A stretch of DNA of 64,000 nucleotides from Sphingomonas sp. DG1-23 (lineage in GTDB: Bacteria; Pseudomonadota; Alphaproteobacteria; Sphingomonadales; Sphingomonadaceae), in contig NZ_JAVAMA010000009.1 in assembly GCF_030730875.1 (NCBI RefSeq), positions 62,001 to 126,000 of the forward strand. Direction: 5' to 3'. This document shows, in pieces, positions 43,301 to 58,300 of this stretch. The translations under genes were made by a program, and so were the position numbers. Within the stretch, counting starts at the first letter, position 1. Every line of letters begins with the position of its first letter. The notes under the pieces are model-generated. The model ran no database searches, was not told where the DNA came from, and saw only the letters and a list, made by a program, of their open reading frames with translations.

Positions 43301-46300
43301 CCTCGCCGGCGCCGATGCCTCGAACGCGCAATTCATCGTGTTGCTCAACGATGCCGCCGGCGGGCAGGACGTGTTCGACGCGGCGAGCGCGGGCGGATCG
43401 TTCGATCTGGCGGCCGGCCAGTCTTTGGTCAGCTTCCTCAACGGCGACTTCATCGCGGTGAGCGGCGCCGGCATGCCGGCCAATCTGATCGTCAGCGGGC
43501 TCGGGCCGAGCGGGATCACCAACGTCTATGCCGGGTCGGGCGGCGCGGTGCTCACCACCACCACCGCCGGATCGGCGACGGTCAACCTCGCCAACAACAG
43601 CGCGATCGACGGGCTGGTGATCCGCAACGCCGGCGGCGATGTCGGCGTCGAGGGCAGCGGTGTCGGCAATGTCCGGATCGTCAATTCGAACATCAGCGGC
43701 GCGAACGGGGCGATCGCGATCAGCGACGGCGGCGCCACCAGCTCGGTCCAGCTGACCAATCTCGATCTCGCCTCGACCGCCGGCACCACGCTGGCGCTGA
43801 GCGGCGCCGGCGCGGGGACGCTGACCGTCTCCGCCGCGAATGTCGACATCGCAGCGACCGGCACGAGCGCGGCGCTGTCGCTGGCGGATGTTACCTCGGG
43901 CGGGATCAGCTTCGGCAGCGTCTCCACCGGCACCTCGGCGACGCGCGCGGTTTCGGTCGAGAACGTCACCGGCGGGGCCGTCGCCTTCGGCAGCATCGCA
44001 GTGGCCGGCACCGTGGCGGGCGAGGGCGTGGCGATCGGCGCGACCAGCAGTGCGGTCACTATCGGGTCGATCAGTGTCGGCGGCAGCGACGGCAATGCGG
44101 TCCAGCTCGCCGGCAACAGCGGCGCGATCAGCATCGGCAGCGTCAACGCGACGGTCAGCGGCACCAACGGCAACGGCCTGTTCATCGCGGGCGCCGGCGA
44201 CGTCGCGATCGGGAGCTTGACGACCAGCGGCGGCGATGTCGGCTTCGCGATCGATCACAGCCTTGGCGCGATTTCGATCGGCAACGCATCGATCAGCGGT
44301 GCGGATTATGGCCTCGCCGTTGATGGCGTCGAAGCGGGTAGCAGCGTCTCGATCGGCGCGCTGACCGTGAGCGGCTCGGTGTTCGACGGCATCGGGCTGG
44401 AAGGCGTGGACGGCAGCGTCAGCTTCACCGGGACGACCAGCATCGCGGGCGTCGGCCGGATCGGCATCCTGCTGGGCGGGGGCAGCAGCGGCACGATCGC
44501 GTTCGGCGATGTCGACATCACCGGCCTCGGCGCCAATACCACCGGCGTCGATGCGACCTCGGCGTCGGGCACGGTCAGCTTCAACACGCTCGACATCACC
44601 GGCAGCTCGACCACCGGCACGCGCGGCATCGACCTGACCGGCGCGACCTTCGCTGGCAATCTGACGACCGCGGAGAGCGGCACGATCACCGGCGTCGGGG
44701 TGGGCATCGACCTGACCAACGCCGCGATCACCGGCAACTTCCGCTATGGCGACGGCTCGAACACCGATGCCGACGGCGCGGCCTCGACGATCAACGCAGT
44801 GACGCCGATCGTCATCACCGGAATCAACGCCGCGACCGGCAGCTACAACTTCCTCGACGTCGCGCTCACCGGCGACACCAGCGCGCTGACCTCGTCGGCG
44901 ACGCTCTATTTCGTCAAGGCCGGGGCGACCGGGGCCGGCACGATGGCCGATCCGGGCAGCCTCGCCGGGGCCGAGGCCTCGGCGGCGAGCACGATCATCC
45001 TGCTCAACGATCCCACCGGCGGGCAGGATCTGCTCGACGCCGCGGGCGCGGGCGGATCGCTCGATCTCGCGGCGGGGCGGACGTTGCTCAGCTTCCTCGG
45101 CGGCGACACGCTGATGCTTCCCGGCGGGGCGCCGGCGAACATCCTGCTGTTCGGCGTGCCGCAGGGCCAGATCGGCAATCCTTATGCCGGATCGGGCGCG
45201 CCGATCCTCACGACGAGCGTCGCCGCGGCGAACACCGTCACCCTCGGCGGCGGCAACACCATCGATGGCGTGATCATCCAGACCGGCGCGGCCGGCGGCC
45301 TGGGCGTGGGCGTGGGCGTGTTCGGCAGTGGCGTGGCCAATGTCGCGATTCGCAACAGCCGCATTTCCGGTGATGGCGGTGCGATCCGCCTGATTGGTGG
45401 TGGCGCTGCCGCCAGCGTCGCCCTGAACAATCTGCAACTCGCCTCAAGGGGCGGCACCGTGCTCGATCTCGACGCCAGTGGCGCAGGCACGCTGGCGGTG
45501 ACCGCGCTGGACGACATCACCATTGCCGGTGGCAATGGCGAAGCCGGCGGCTTCGACGCGACGGACGTGCTATTCGACGCCGATCTGGCGACCGCCGGGG
45601 CGCAGACCGTCACCGGCGCACTGACCATCGGCGCGCCCGGTGCGCGGCTGGTTGGTGGCGGCCTCAATATCACTTCGGGAGAAGGCCGACTCGATCTCAC
45701 CAGCTTGCGGGTCGTCAATGTCGCCGATGACGCCGTCAATATCAGCGGAAACGGCAGCTTCGTCGCAACCGTGGGTTCGGGATCAATCGACGCGCTCAAC
45801 GCCAAGGCGCTGGTTGCGTATAGAGCGGCGCTCGCGCTCAATTTTGACAGCATAATCGCCACTGGCGGTAGCGGCGCAAGTATCGTCACCGATTTTGTCG
45901 CCGCCAGTGGCGCGGAGCCGGTGCTGAGCGTCGGCACGCTGAACCTGAACAGCGCTGCCAGCGGGATGTCGCTGAAAGGCAGCGGCGACTTCGTGTTTAC
46001 CAACGCCTCGATCACGCATGGCAGCGATACTGCGATTCTGCTGAGTGGCGCCATCAATCTCGATTATGCAGGCGACATTACCAGCAGCGGCGGCGCGTTC
46101 GGGACGATTCATGTCGCCGACCATAGCGGCAACGTCGCCTTCCACGACGGCACCATCGATGTCACCGCAGGCACTGGCCTCCAGTTTTCCAATGCTGACG
46201 GCACCTACTCGTTCACCGGCATAACGACCCTTCACGGCGGCGAAGCCCGGATCGACATCGTGAGCGGTTCTTCTGGAAGCTTTTCCTTTGGCGCAAACAC

Positions 46301-49300
46301 CAGCGTAACCAATAGCGCGGCAACGAATTTCTCGCTCATCAACTCGGATGCCAATGTAACATATCTCGGGAGTCTCGCTCAGAACCTGAACGAATTCACC
46401 TTATATATCGGCGGCCAGACCGGGGGCGCGCTCGATTTTTCGCAGGCGACAATCAGCGCAACGGCCGGACCGGGCCTGGTGTTTACCAATGCCGATGGCA
46501 GCAGCACCTTTGGTGACATCCAGCTCTCCGGCGGTGCGCGCCTGAATGTGGTCGCGGATTCGGCCGGGGCGATCAGCTTCGGCAATGTCGACATCACCGG
46601 CCTCGGCGCCAACCAGACCGCGGTCGACCTGACCGGCGCGCTCGGCAACGTCACCTTCCAGACGCTCGACATCACCGGCGCCTCGACCACCGGCAGCAAG
46701 GGCATCGACCTCACCGGCTCGACCACCGCCGCCAACATCATCATCAACGAGAGCAGCAGCATCACCGGGCTGGGGATCGGCGTCGATCTGACCAACGCCG
46801 CGATCACCGGCAGCTTCCGCTTCGGCGACGGATCGAGCACGGACGCCGACGGCGCCGCATCGCTGATCAACGCAGCCGTGCCGATCGAGATCGCCGGGCT
46901 CAACACCGGTGTCGGTACCTATAATTTCGCCGATGTGAACCTGGTCGGCGACACCAGCCGGCTGGTGACTTCGGCGACGACCTATTTCGTCAGGGCCGGT
47001 GCGACCGGCGCGGGGACGATGGCCGATCCGGGCAGCCTCTCGGGTGCCGAAGCCTCGGGCGCGCAGATCATCATATTGCTCAACGATCCGACCGGCGGGC
47101 AGGACGTGCTCGACGCCGTCGATGCGGGCGGCAGCTTCGATCTGTTCGACGGGCAGTCGCTGCTCGGCTTCCTCAACGGCGACACGCTGACCCTGCCGGC
47201 GGGCGGGCCGACCAACCTGATCCTGTTCGGGCTCACGCCCGGACAGATCGTCAATCCGTTCACCGGCTCGGGCGCACCGCTGCTCACCAATTCGGGGGCG
47301 GGCAACACGCTCGAGCTCCGTTCGAACACGCTGGTCGACGGCGTCCTCATCGGCGCGTCGAACGGGATCGGAATCCTCGGCCTCGATGCCGCGAACGTCA
47401 CGATCCGCAACAGCATCGTCAGTGGCAGCCTGGGGGCGATCCGGCTCACCGACGGCGCCGCCAATGCCAGCGCAGCGCTCCGCAACCTCCAATTGAGCGC
47501 GGGCAGCGGCGCGGTGCTCGATCTCGACGGCAACGGCGCTGGCACGCTGACGATCACCGCGCTCGACGACATCACGATCAGCGGCGGCAATGGCGAGACC
47601 TTCGGCATCCGCGGCAGCCGCGTGACCTTCGACGCCGACCTGGTCGCCGCCGGCATCCAGACGGTCGCGGGCAGCCTGCAGGTGGGCACCGTCGCGGCGC
47701 GGATCGGCGGAAGCGGCATTTCGCTGGAGAATAGCGACGGCGCGGTCGACTTCGCGGTCGACGTAGCTAGCGACGGCGGCTCGGGTCTCTATGTGATCGG
47801 CGGCGCGGGCGGACTGCGGTTCGGCACGTCGGGCGGCACGATCGATGCGATCAACGCCGCCGGGGGCTATGGCCTGTACCTGCGCGACGTCGCGTCCTTC
47901 GTCACGCTCGACGCGGTCAGCGTCACCGGCGGCACCGGCGTGGGCATCGAGAATGTGACCGGGGTCGGCGCGGGCGGAAACGCGCTCACGGTGGAGAATC
48001 TGACGGTCGCCGACGGCGCCGCCGGCGGCATCGTCATGACCGGCAGCGCGACCGGGAGCTTCACCTTCGGGCAGAGCTCGAGCATCGGCAATGTCACGGG
48101 TTCCCCGATCGTCCTGTCGAACACCGGCGCGAGCGCCTTCACCTATAATGGCGACGTCAATTTCTCGGGCGCCGGTGCGTTGCTCAGCGTCAGCGGCGGA
48201 CACAGCGGCACGGTCACCTTCGCGCTCGGCACGCTCACCGCGACCAGCGGCACCGGGCTGGTCTTCGACGATGCCGACGGCACCTATACTTTCAGCAGCA
48301 CCGCCAATCTCGCGGCCGGCATCGCCATCGCCAACGGTTCGGCGGGCGGCTTCACCTTCAGCAACATGGCGATCACGAGCGCCGCGGGTTCGGCGCTCGA
48401 CATCCGCAATTCGACTGCCTCGCTCTCTTATTCGGGAACGATCAATCATTCGGCGGCGGTGACGCCGGCGATCTATATCGCCGACCATTCGGGCGGGACG
48501 ATCGCCTTCGGCACCGGCTCGCTCACCAGCACCGGCGGCAACGGCCTGACCTTCGTCAATGCCGACGGCACCTACACCTTCGCCAACACGATCGATATCG
48601 ATTCCAATCTGCTCGGCATCGGCATCAACGGCGATTCGTCGGGAAGTTTCGACTTCGGCCCGGCCACCTCGATCATCGCCACGGGCGGCTCCGCGCTCGA
48701 CGTGTGGAACTCGAGCGCGAGCGTGAATTATCGCGGCCATATCGGGGCGACGGGCGGATTCGGAGTCAACATCACCGATCATGTCGGCGGGACGATCGAC
48801 TTGTCCGGCGCGACGATGGACCTCGCCGGCGGTGCGCAGCTGCGCTTCGACAATGCCGATGCCACCTATGATTTCGGCTCCTTCGCCGGGGCCGGCGGCG
48901 CCCGGATCGCGTTCCTGAACGGCGCGGCGGGCACCTTCACCTTCGGCGATGTCGATCTCGCCGGGATCGGCACCAATCAGACCGCGGTCGACCTCACCGG
49001 GGCGACCGGCAACGTCACGTTCGCGACGCTCGACATCACCGGCACCTCGACCACCGGCAGCAAGGGTATCGACCTCACCGGTTCGACCACCGCCGCCAAC
49101 ATCATCGTCGACGAGAGCAGCAGCATCACCGGGGTGGGGATCGGCGTCGATCTCACCAACGCCGCGATCACCGGCACCTTCCGCTATGGCGACGGCTCGA
49201 GCACCGACGCCGACGGGGCGGCTTCGGCGATCAGCGCGGTCACGCCGATCGCGATCGGCGGGCTCAATCCGGGCGTCGGCACCTATGACTTCGCCGACGT

Positions 49301-52300
49301 CGTGCTGACCGGCGACACCAGCAGCCTGCAGACCAACAAGACGGTCTTCTGGGTGCAGGCGGGCGCGACCGGCATTGGCACGCGCAGCGATCCGGGCGCC
49401 CTCAATGTCGCCGAAGCGTCTGGCGCGGACGTCATCATCCTGCTCGATACCCAGATCGGTGCCGGGCAGGACGTGATCGATGCGATCATCGCCGGCGGCG
49501 GGCTGGACCTCGCTGCGAACCAGAGCCTGTTGAGCTTCCTCAACGGCGACACGCTGAGCGTCGGCGGCGGCGCGCCGGCGAACCTTTTGCTGTTCGGCCT
49601 CGCCGGCGGCACCGTCACCAATCCCTATGCCGGATCGGGTGCGCCGCTGCTCACCACGACGCAGGCGGGGGCGACCACGGTCAATCTGGCCTCGGGGTCG
49701 CTGATCGACGGTGTCCAGATCGGCAATCTCAACTGGAAGGGCGTCTATGGCGGCTATCTGACCGACGTCACCGTCCGCAACAGCGTGATCTTCGGCGGTC
49801 TCAACGCGATCGAGATCCTCGGCAATGGCGGCAGCGTCGCGCTGAGCAATCTCGATCTGTCGAGCGCGACCGGCGACGTGCTGCGGCTGCGCGGCGACGG
49901 CGGGGACCTCATCGTGACCGAGCTCGCCGATCTGACGATCCGCGGCGGTACCGCCGGTCGCGGCCTGTTCGGCCAGCAACTGGTCTTCGACGCCGATCTC
50001 GCCACCGCGGGAATCCAGTCGGTCGCCGGCGGCACCATCGCCATCGGCAGCGCGGCGAGCCGCGTCGGCGGCGCGGGCCTCGTGCTCGACGGCGTCACCG
50101 GCGCCCTCAGCCTCGCCACAGCGGTGTACAACATCGATGGCGACGGCATCTTTGCCGATGGCGGGGCCGCGGGCCTCGCGCTGACGATCAGCGGCGGCAC
50201 CATCGACACCGGCCCGGTCGCTGCCTCGGGCTCGGCGCTGAACCTCGCCAACCTCGCCGCCGACATCCAGTTGACCAGCGTCGCTTATGCCGGAATTGGT
50301 TCGGGCGTGACCGCGCTCGACGTGACCGGCGTCGGCGCCGGCGGACGCGCGCTCGATATCGGTACGCTCACGGTTTCCGGCGGTGCCGCCAGCGGCATCT
50401 TCCTCGGCGGGACGACCAGCGGGACGTTCAACTTCGGCAGCGGTTCGTCGATCGTCGGCACGACCGTCGCGGGCATCGAACTCAGCAACACCGGCACCGG
50501 GGCGTTCACCTATGCCGGCGGGATCACCGGCATCACCAGCGGCGCGCTGGTGTTCGTCCACAATGGCGACGTGGGCAACGCGGTGTTCAGCGGCACGCTC
50601 GGCGCGACCGGCGGCACCGGCCTGCGGTTCGACAATGCCGACGGTTCCTACACCTTCTCGGGCACCACCACGCTCAACGGCGGCGATGCGGGGATCGACA
50701 TCGTCAACGGCTCGGGCGGCAGCTTCCTGTTCGAACCGGGCACCTCGATCACCAGCCCGAGCGGCGCCGGCATCGATATCCAGGCATCGACGGCTTCGCT
50801 CCATTACCGCGGCGATCTCGTCTTCGCGACCGCCGGCCAGGCGGCACTGAATATCGCGGATCACGGCGGCGGCACGATCCTGATGGCCGGCACGATCAAC
50901 GTCACCAACGGCACCGGGCTGCAGTTCAGCAATGCCGACGGCACGTATGACTTCAACAGCGGCACCACGCTGAATGGCGGCGATGCGGGAATCGACATCC
51001 TCAACGGCTCGAGCGGGGGCTTCACCTTCGGCGGCGCGACGGCGATCACCAGTCCCGCCGGCATCGGGATCAACATCGCCGATTCGACTGCAGCGTTCAC
51101 CTATTTCGGCTCCCTGACCTACGCCACTGCCGGTCAGGCGGCGTTGAACCTGCTCAATCACAGCGGCGGCGCGATCAGCTTCGGCGGGCTGCTCAACGTC
51201 ACCAACGGCACCGGTCTGCAGTTCGACAATGCCGACGGCACCTATAATTTCACCGGAACGACCACGCTGAACGGCGGCGACGCCGGCATCGATGTCCTCA
51301 ACGGCTCCGGCGGCGCTTTCGACTTCGGCGCCGGCACGTCGATCACCAGCCCGAGCGGGATCGGGATCAACGTCGCCGGCTCGACCGCGGGCCTGATCTA
51401 TCGCGGCAACCTCACCCAGACGACGGCCGCGCAGGCCGCGGTGAACGTCGCCGGGCATTCGGGCGGCACGATCGCGTTCCAGACCGGCACGATCAGCGCG
51501 ACCAACGGCACCGGGCTGCAGTTCGACGATGCCGACGGCACCTACACCTTCACCGGCACGACGACGCTCAACGGCGGCGACGCCGGCATCGACATCCTCA
51601 ACGGCTCCGGTGGCGTCTTCGTGTTCGGGACGGGCGCGTCGATCACCAGCCCGAGCGGGATCGCAATCAACGTCGCCGATTCCACCGCCGCCCTCACTTA
51701 TGACGGTAGCCTGACCTATGCGACCGCCGGCCAGGCCGCGGTGCGCTTCGTCAACCATGGGCCGAGCATCGTCATTTTCCAGAACGGCACGTTGAACATC
51801 ACCAATGGTACCGGGCTGCAATTCGACAATGCAGACGGCAGCTATGGCTTTGTCGGCCCGGTCACGCTCAACGGCGGCGATGCCGGCATCGATATCGTCA
51901 ACGATTCGAACGGCAGCTTCGCGTTCGGCGCCGGCACGTCGATCACCAGCCCCAGCGGCATCGGGATCAACGTCGATTCTTCGAATGCGGCGCTCACCTA
52001 TTCGGGCAATCTGACCTACGCGACCGCGGGCCAGGCGGCAGTGAACATCGCCGATCATGCGAGCGGCACGGTCAATTTCCAGACCGGCACGCTGAACATC
52101 ACCAACGGCACCGGCCTGCAATTCAGCAATGCCGACAGCAGCTACAATTTCACCGGCACCGCAATCCTCAACGGCGGCGATGCGGGCATCGATTTGGTCA
52201 ACGGCTCGGACGGCACCTTCCTCTTCGGCGCGGGCACGTCGATCACCAGCCCCAGCGGCACCGGGATCAACGTGGATTCCTCGAATGCGGCGCTCACTTA

Positions 52301-55300
52301 TTCGGGCAATCTGACCTATGCGACGGCCGGACAGGCCGCGGTGAACATCGCCGATCACGCGTCCGGCGCGATCACCTTCCAGCTCGGCACGCTGAACGTC
52401 GCCAACGGCACCGGCCTGCAATTCAGCAATGCCGACGGCACCTATAATTTCATGGGCACCGCCACGCTCAACGGCGGCGATGCGGGCATCGACGTGGTCA
52501 ACGGTTCGGCCGGCACCTTCACCTTCGTCAACGCCACCGCGATCACCAGCCCGAGCGGCACCGGCATCAGCGTCCAGAATTCGACGGCGAGCCTGACCTA
52601 TTCGGGCAGCCTGACCTTCGCGACCGCGGGGCAGGCGGCGGTGGACATCGCCGGTCACTCGGGTGGCACGATCACTTTCCAGGTCGGCACGATCAGCGCG
52701 ACCAACGGAACCGGCCTCCGGTTCGACAATGCCGACGGCACCTACAATTTCAACGGCACCACGACGCTGAACGGCGGCAACGCCCATCTCGATATCCAGA
52801 ACGGTTCGGACGGGACGTTCAGCTTCGGCACCGGGGCGAGCATCACCAGCCCGAGCGCCGCCGCCGCGGTCCTGATCGACGGCTCGGATGGGGACCTGAC
52901 CTATCTGGGCAGCCTGACCCAGGCCGGGCCGGGCGCGCTGATCGCGCTGACCAATCACAACGGTACGCTCACTTTCGGCACCGGAACGCTGACCGCCACC
53001 AACGGAGCCGGGCTGCAATTCGCCTCCGCCGGCGGCACCTATGCCTTCGGCACCGTGACGCTGAGCGGCGGCGCGCGCATCGCGCTGGGCGGATCGGGCG
53101 ATTTCACCTTCGGCAATGTCGACATCACCGGACTCCTCGCCAACCAGACCGCCGTCGATCTCACCGGCGCGCTGGGCAACGTCACCTTCAACACGCTCGA
53201 CATCACCGGCACCTCGGCCACCGGGACGCGCGGTATCGACCTGACGGGCAATACCGGCACCGGCGATATCGTCGTCACCAACAGCAGCAGCATCACCGGC
53301 GTCGGCGTGGGTGTCGACCTGACCAACGCGTCGCGTCCCGGCCTCTTCCAATATGGCGACGGCGAGAGCGCGATCGACGTGGCCTCGACGATCAGCGCGA
53401 CCACGCCGATCGTCATCACCGGGCTCAACGCCGGCACCGGCACCTACAATTTCGCCGACGTGAATCTGGTCGGCGACACCAGCGCGCTGGCGACCTCGGC
53501 GAGCGTCTATTACGTCCTCGCCGGCGCCACCGGCGCGGGCACGCTCAGCGATCCGGGCAGCCTCGCCGGCGCCGAGGCGGCCGCCGCGGACTTCATCATC
53601 CTGCTCAACAACCCGACCGGCGGTCAGGATGTGCTCGACGCGCTCGGCAGCAACGGCGACGACACGCTGGTGCTCGACGCCAGCCAGGCGCTGCGCAGCT
53701 TCCGCGACGGCAACGTCATCCTGCTGCCGGGCGGCGCCCCCGCCAACGTCCTCCTGACCGGGGTGATGACCGGGCAAGTGACCAATCCTTATGGTGCGCC
53801 CGGCGACACCGCGACCGACCGTGCGCCGATCTTGACCACCACCGGCGCGGCCAATACCGTCACGCTCGCCAATAACAGCCTCGTCGATGGCCTGTTCGTG
53901 CAGAGTGCGAGCGGCTTCGCGTCGATCTTCGGTTCCGGAGTTTCCGGCGTCACGCTGTCCAATTCCACGCTGTTCGGCGCCGGCGCGGGCCTCAACCTCG
54001 TCGACGGCGGCGCGGCGGCTTCGGCGACGCTGACCAACCTCACCATTTCCGTCACCAGCGCCAGCGCCGCGCTCGACCTCTCGGGTGCCGGAGCGGGTTC
54101 GCTGACGGTGACCGGTTCGGGCGTCAATGTCTCGCAGGGCGGTTCGGGCGGCCTGCTCTCGATCGACGATGTCGCGATCGGCGCCGGCGGGCTGAGCTTC
54201 GGCGCGGCATCGGCGACCGCATCGGGCGGCGGCGTGGATCTCGTCGCGATCGGCGGCGCGGGCACGCTGAGCTTCACCAATATCACGATCGCCGGCGCGA
54301 CCGGCGCAGGCGTGCTGGTCTCGAACGCGAGCGCCGCGGTAAATCTCGGCAACGTCACCGTTTCCGGCGCGACCGGCGCGGGGATCGAGCTGGTGAACAG
54401 CAGCGCGATCACCCTCGGCACGGTCAATATCGGCACCAGCGCCACGGGCGTCTCGGCCACCGGCCTCACCGGCACGCTGACCGTGGGCGACACCGTGATC
54501 GACGGCGCCACCGTCGCGGGCATCCTGTTCGGTGCCGGCAACACCGCGACGATCGGCTTCGGCAATGTCGACATCACCGGAGTGCCGAACGGCGCCCGCG
54601 GCGTGGACGCGCGCCTGATCGGCGCGGGCAATGTGACCTTCAACACGCTCGACATCACCGGCGCCTCGGCGACGGGGACGCGCGGCATCGACCTGACCGG
54701 CAATACCGGCACCGGCGACTTCGTCGTCACCAACAGCAGCACGATCACCGGCGTCGGCGTCGGCGTCGACCTGACCAACGCCTCGCGCCCCGGCCTCTTC
54801 CAATATGGCGACGGCGAGAGCGCAGTGGACGTGGCCTCGACGATCAGCGCGACCACGCCGATCGTCATCACCGGGCTCAACGCCGGCACCGGCACCTACA
54901 ATTTCGCCGACGTGAATCTGGTCGGCGACACCAGCGCGCTCGCCACCTCGGCGAGCGTCTATTACGTCCTCGCCGGCGCGACCGGCGCGGGCACGCTCAG
55001 CGATCCGGGCAGCCTCGCCGGCGCCGAGGCTGCCGCCGCGGACTTCATCATCCTGCTCAACAACCCGACCGGCGGTCAGGATGTGCTCGACGCGCTCGGC
55101 AGCAACGGCGACGACACGCTGGTGCTCGACGTCAATCAGGCGCTGCGCAGCTTCCGCGACGGCAATGTCATCCTGCTTCCGGGCGGTGCCCCCGCCAACG
55201 TCATCCTGACCGGCGTGACGACCGGGCAGGTAGCAAACCCCTTCGGTGCGCCGGGCGATACTGCAATTGACCGCGCGCCGATCCTGACCACTACCGGCGC

Positions 55301-58300
55301 GGCGCACACCGTGACGCTCTCGGATGGCAGCAGCGTGGGCGGAGTGTTCGTGCAAAGCGTCGCCAACCAGGCGGCGATTTACGGCATCGGCCGCTCGGGC
55401 GTGACGGTCAGCAACGCCACTCTGTCGGGCGCCGGCCGCGGCCTGCTGCTCGAGGGCGGCGGCACCGCCTCGGCGACATTGACCAATCTCAATGTCACGG
55501 CGCTCGGCGGCGGCGTCTGGCTCAACCCGTTCTCCACCGGCTCGCTGACGGTCACCGGCTCGGGGATCGACGTCTCCTCGTCGGGTACCGGATCGTTGCT
55601 CGTGGTCCGTTCGACCACGATCGACGCCGCGGGGCTGGGCTTCGGCTCGCTCATCGGGACCGGCACCGACACCAATGTCGTGCTCAACGGCGCGCTCGGC
55701 GGCGGGCTGGTCAGCATCGGCGCGATCAATGTCGGTGGCACCGGGGCGGGGCCGGGCGTGCTGCTCCAGAGCAACGGCGCCGAGATCGACATCGGCACCG
55801 CGACGATTTCGGGCCAGACCGGCCCCGGCGTCACCTTCGCGAGCGGCGGCCTGGTGCATTTCGACAGCCTCGACGTCACCGGCGGCACGCGCGGCATCAG
55901 CGTCGTCAACGCGCTGAACGGCATCTATTCGATCGACGCTCTCACCGTCACCGGCGCCGATTACGGCATCTTCCAGGCTCTCAGCTTCACCGGTTCGCTC
56001 ACCGTCGGCACCGCGACGATCACCGATGCGGACACCGGCATGTCGTTCAGCACCATGAACGGCACCACGACCTTCACCGGCGGCGTTTCGATCGTCAATC
56101 CGGTGGTGGCCGGCATCACTCTCCAGAGCGGCACCGGGGCGATCGTCTTCGACGATGTCGACATCACCGGCCTGCAGACCAATGGCCGTGGCGTCGACGC
56201 GCGCCTGATGGGCGCCGGCAACGTCTATTTCGAGACGCTCGACATCGGCGGGGCATCGGCGACCGGCACGCGCGGCGTGGACCTGACCGGAAACAATGGC
56301 GGAGGCGCGTTCATCGTCAACGAGAGCAGCGCGATCACCGGCGTCGGCATCGGCGTCGACCTGACCAATGCCTCGCGGACCACCACCTTCCGCTATGGCG
56401 ACGGCTCGAACATCGATGCCGATCTGGCCGCCTCGACGATCAACGCCACCACGCCGATCGTCATCGCGGGGCTCAACGGCGCGACCGGAAGCTATGATTT
56501 CCGCGACGTCACGCTCGTCGGCGACACCAGCCCGCTCGAGGTCAGCGCCTTCTTCGTCCGCGCCGGTGCGACCGGCGTGGGCAGCAGGTCGGATCCGGGA
56601 AGCCTCGCCGCGGCCGATGCCTCCACCGCAAGCTATATCGTCCTGCTCGACAGCCAGGCCGGCGCGGGCAGCTTCGACACGCTCACCGGCGCGCTCACCC
56701 TCGCCGACGGCCAGTCGCTGCTCAGCTTCCGCGACACCGACACCTTCAATGTCGGCGGCGGCGCGCCGCCGAACGTGTTCGTGTTCAATGTCACCACCGG
56801 CACGATCACCAACCCCAATAGCGGCTCGGGCGCCCCGCTGCTGACCTCCACGGACGGTACCGGCACCGTGCAATTGGGCGGCACCAGCGTGATCGACGGC
56901 GTCGTCGTGTCCAACACGGGCACGGGCGCAGGCATCTATGCCAATGGCGCGGCCGGCACCGCGACGATCCGCAACAGCACGATCTCAGGCGGGGGCGCGG
57001 GGATCAACCTGCTGTCGGGCGCGGCGACGCTCAACGTCAATCTGCAGAATCTGACGCTCGCCAATGCCGGTAATCAGGCCGGCGCATTGCTCAACCTCAA
57101 CGGCACCGGGGGGACGCTCACCGTCACCGGCATGGCGAATCTGAGCATCGGCACCGCCGGCGGCGAGACTGCGGGCCTCGTGTTCGACACCGTGACCTTC
57201 GACAGCGATCTCGGCACCGCCGGCATCCAGGCGGTCAATGCCGGCGCGTTCACCATCGGCACCAGCGGCGCGCGCGTGCAGGGCGACGGCCTCAGCCTGA
57301 CCAACGTGTCGGGCGCGCTGACCTTCACCGATATCGACATCGCCAATAACGGCGGCACCGGGCTGCTCGTCGCCAATTCCAAGGTGAACAACTTCCTGCT
57401 CACCACGCTCGACGGCTCGGTCGACACCACCAACGGCACCGCGATCAATCTCGACCCGCTGGCTGTCGACATTGCGCTGGCCAGCGTCACCGCCGCCGGC
57501 GGGGCTTACGGCATTCTGCTCGATCAGGTCGAGGGCAGCTTCACCGTCAACGGCGCGGTCAGCGTCACCGGCGCGACCACCGCGGGCATCGCGATCCAGG
57601 ACAACACCGCACAGGCCACGCCGCTGGCCGCAGCCTTCAACGGCGCGGTCAGCATCAACAACACCAGCGGCGCGGGGCTCTCTCTCACCAACAATGCAGG
57701 CGCGACGATCAATTTCGCGGGCGGCGGCACCGGCGTCGACCTGATCACTACCAGCGGTGCGGGGCTGATCGCCTCGGGCGGCGGCACGATCAGCTTCGCC
57801 GGTGCGGGCAATTCGATCCAGACCACGACCGGCCAGATCGCCAATCTCGACGGCGTCACGGCGGGCGCGGGCGGAATGGCCTTCGCGTCGCTCGCCAATT
57901 CGGGTGTGGTCGCGAATACCGCGATCCTGATCAACAATCTCGACGGCGGCGCGTTCAGCGGCGGCAACGTCACGGTCGCCGGCACCAGCGGCGCGACCAG
58001 CGACGGCATCTGGGTCGGCGGCGGCTCGAGCTCGGCGATCAGCTTCGGCACCGCGACGATCGGCGGCATCGGCGACGAGGGGCTCGAGATCAGCGGCGCC
58101 GGCAACGGTGCGATCAGCTTCCTCGCCACCAATATCGACAATACGGGCGGCGACGGCATCCGCATCGTCAATTCGACCGGAACGGTGACGATCAGCGGCG
58201 GCGACATCGGCAACCTCAACGATCCGACCGGCACCGGGGTGGTGATCGACGGCGGCAGCGGCGCGATCACGATCAATGCGGGTATCCTCAAGACCACCGC

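Noticed and set aside
50590..52960. CRISPR-like or satellite array
   Set aside because: The units are about 300 nt, fully coding and in frame, with no short direct repeats separated by unique spacers.
46401..56873. A 3,490-codon open frame on the strand opposite the giant gene (and others at 41595-45437 and 59403-63410)
   Set aside because: Its product is Arg/Asp/Gly/Ala-rich low-complexity text without domains. It arises because Gly/Thr/Ile/Asp-rich, GC-ending codons leave few antisense stops. It closes where the codon use changes (45.4-46.4 kb).
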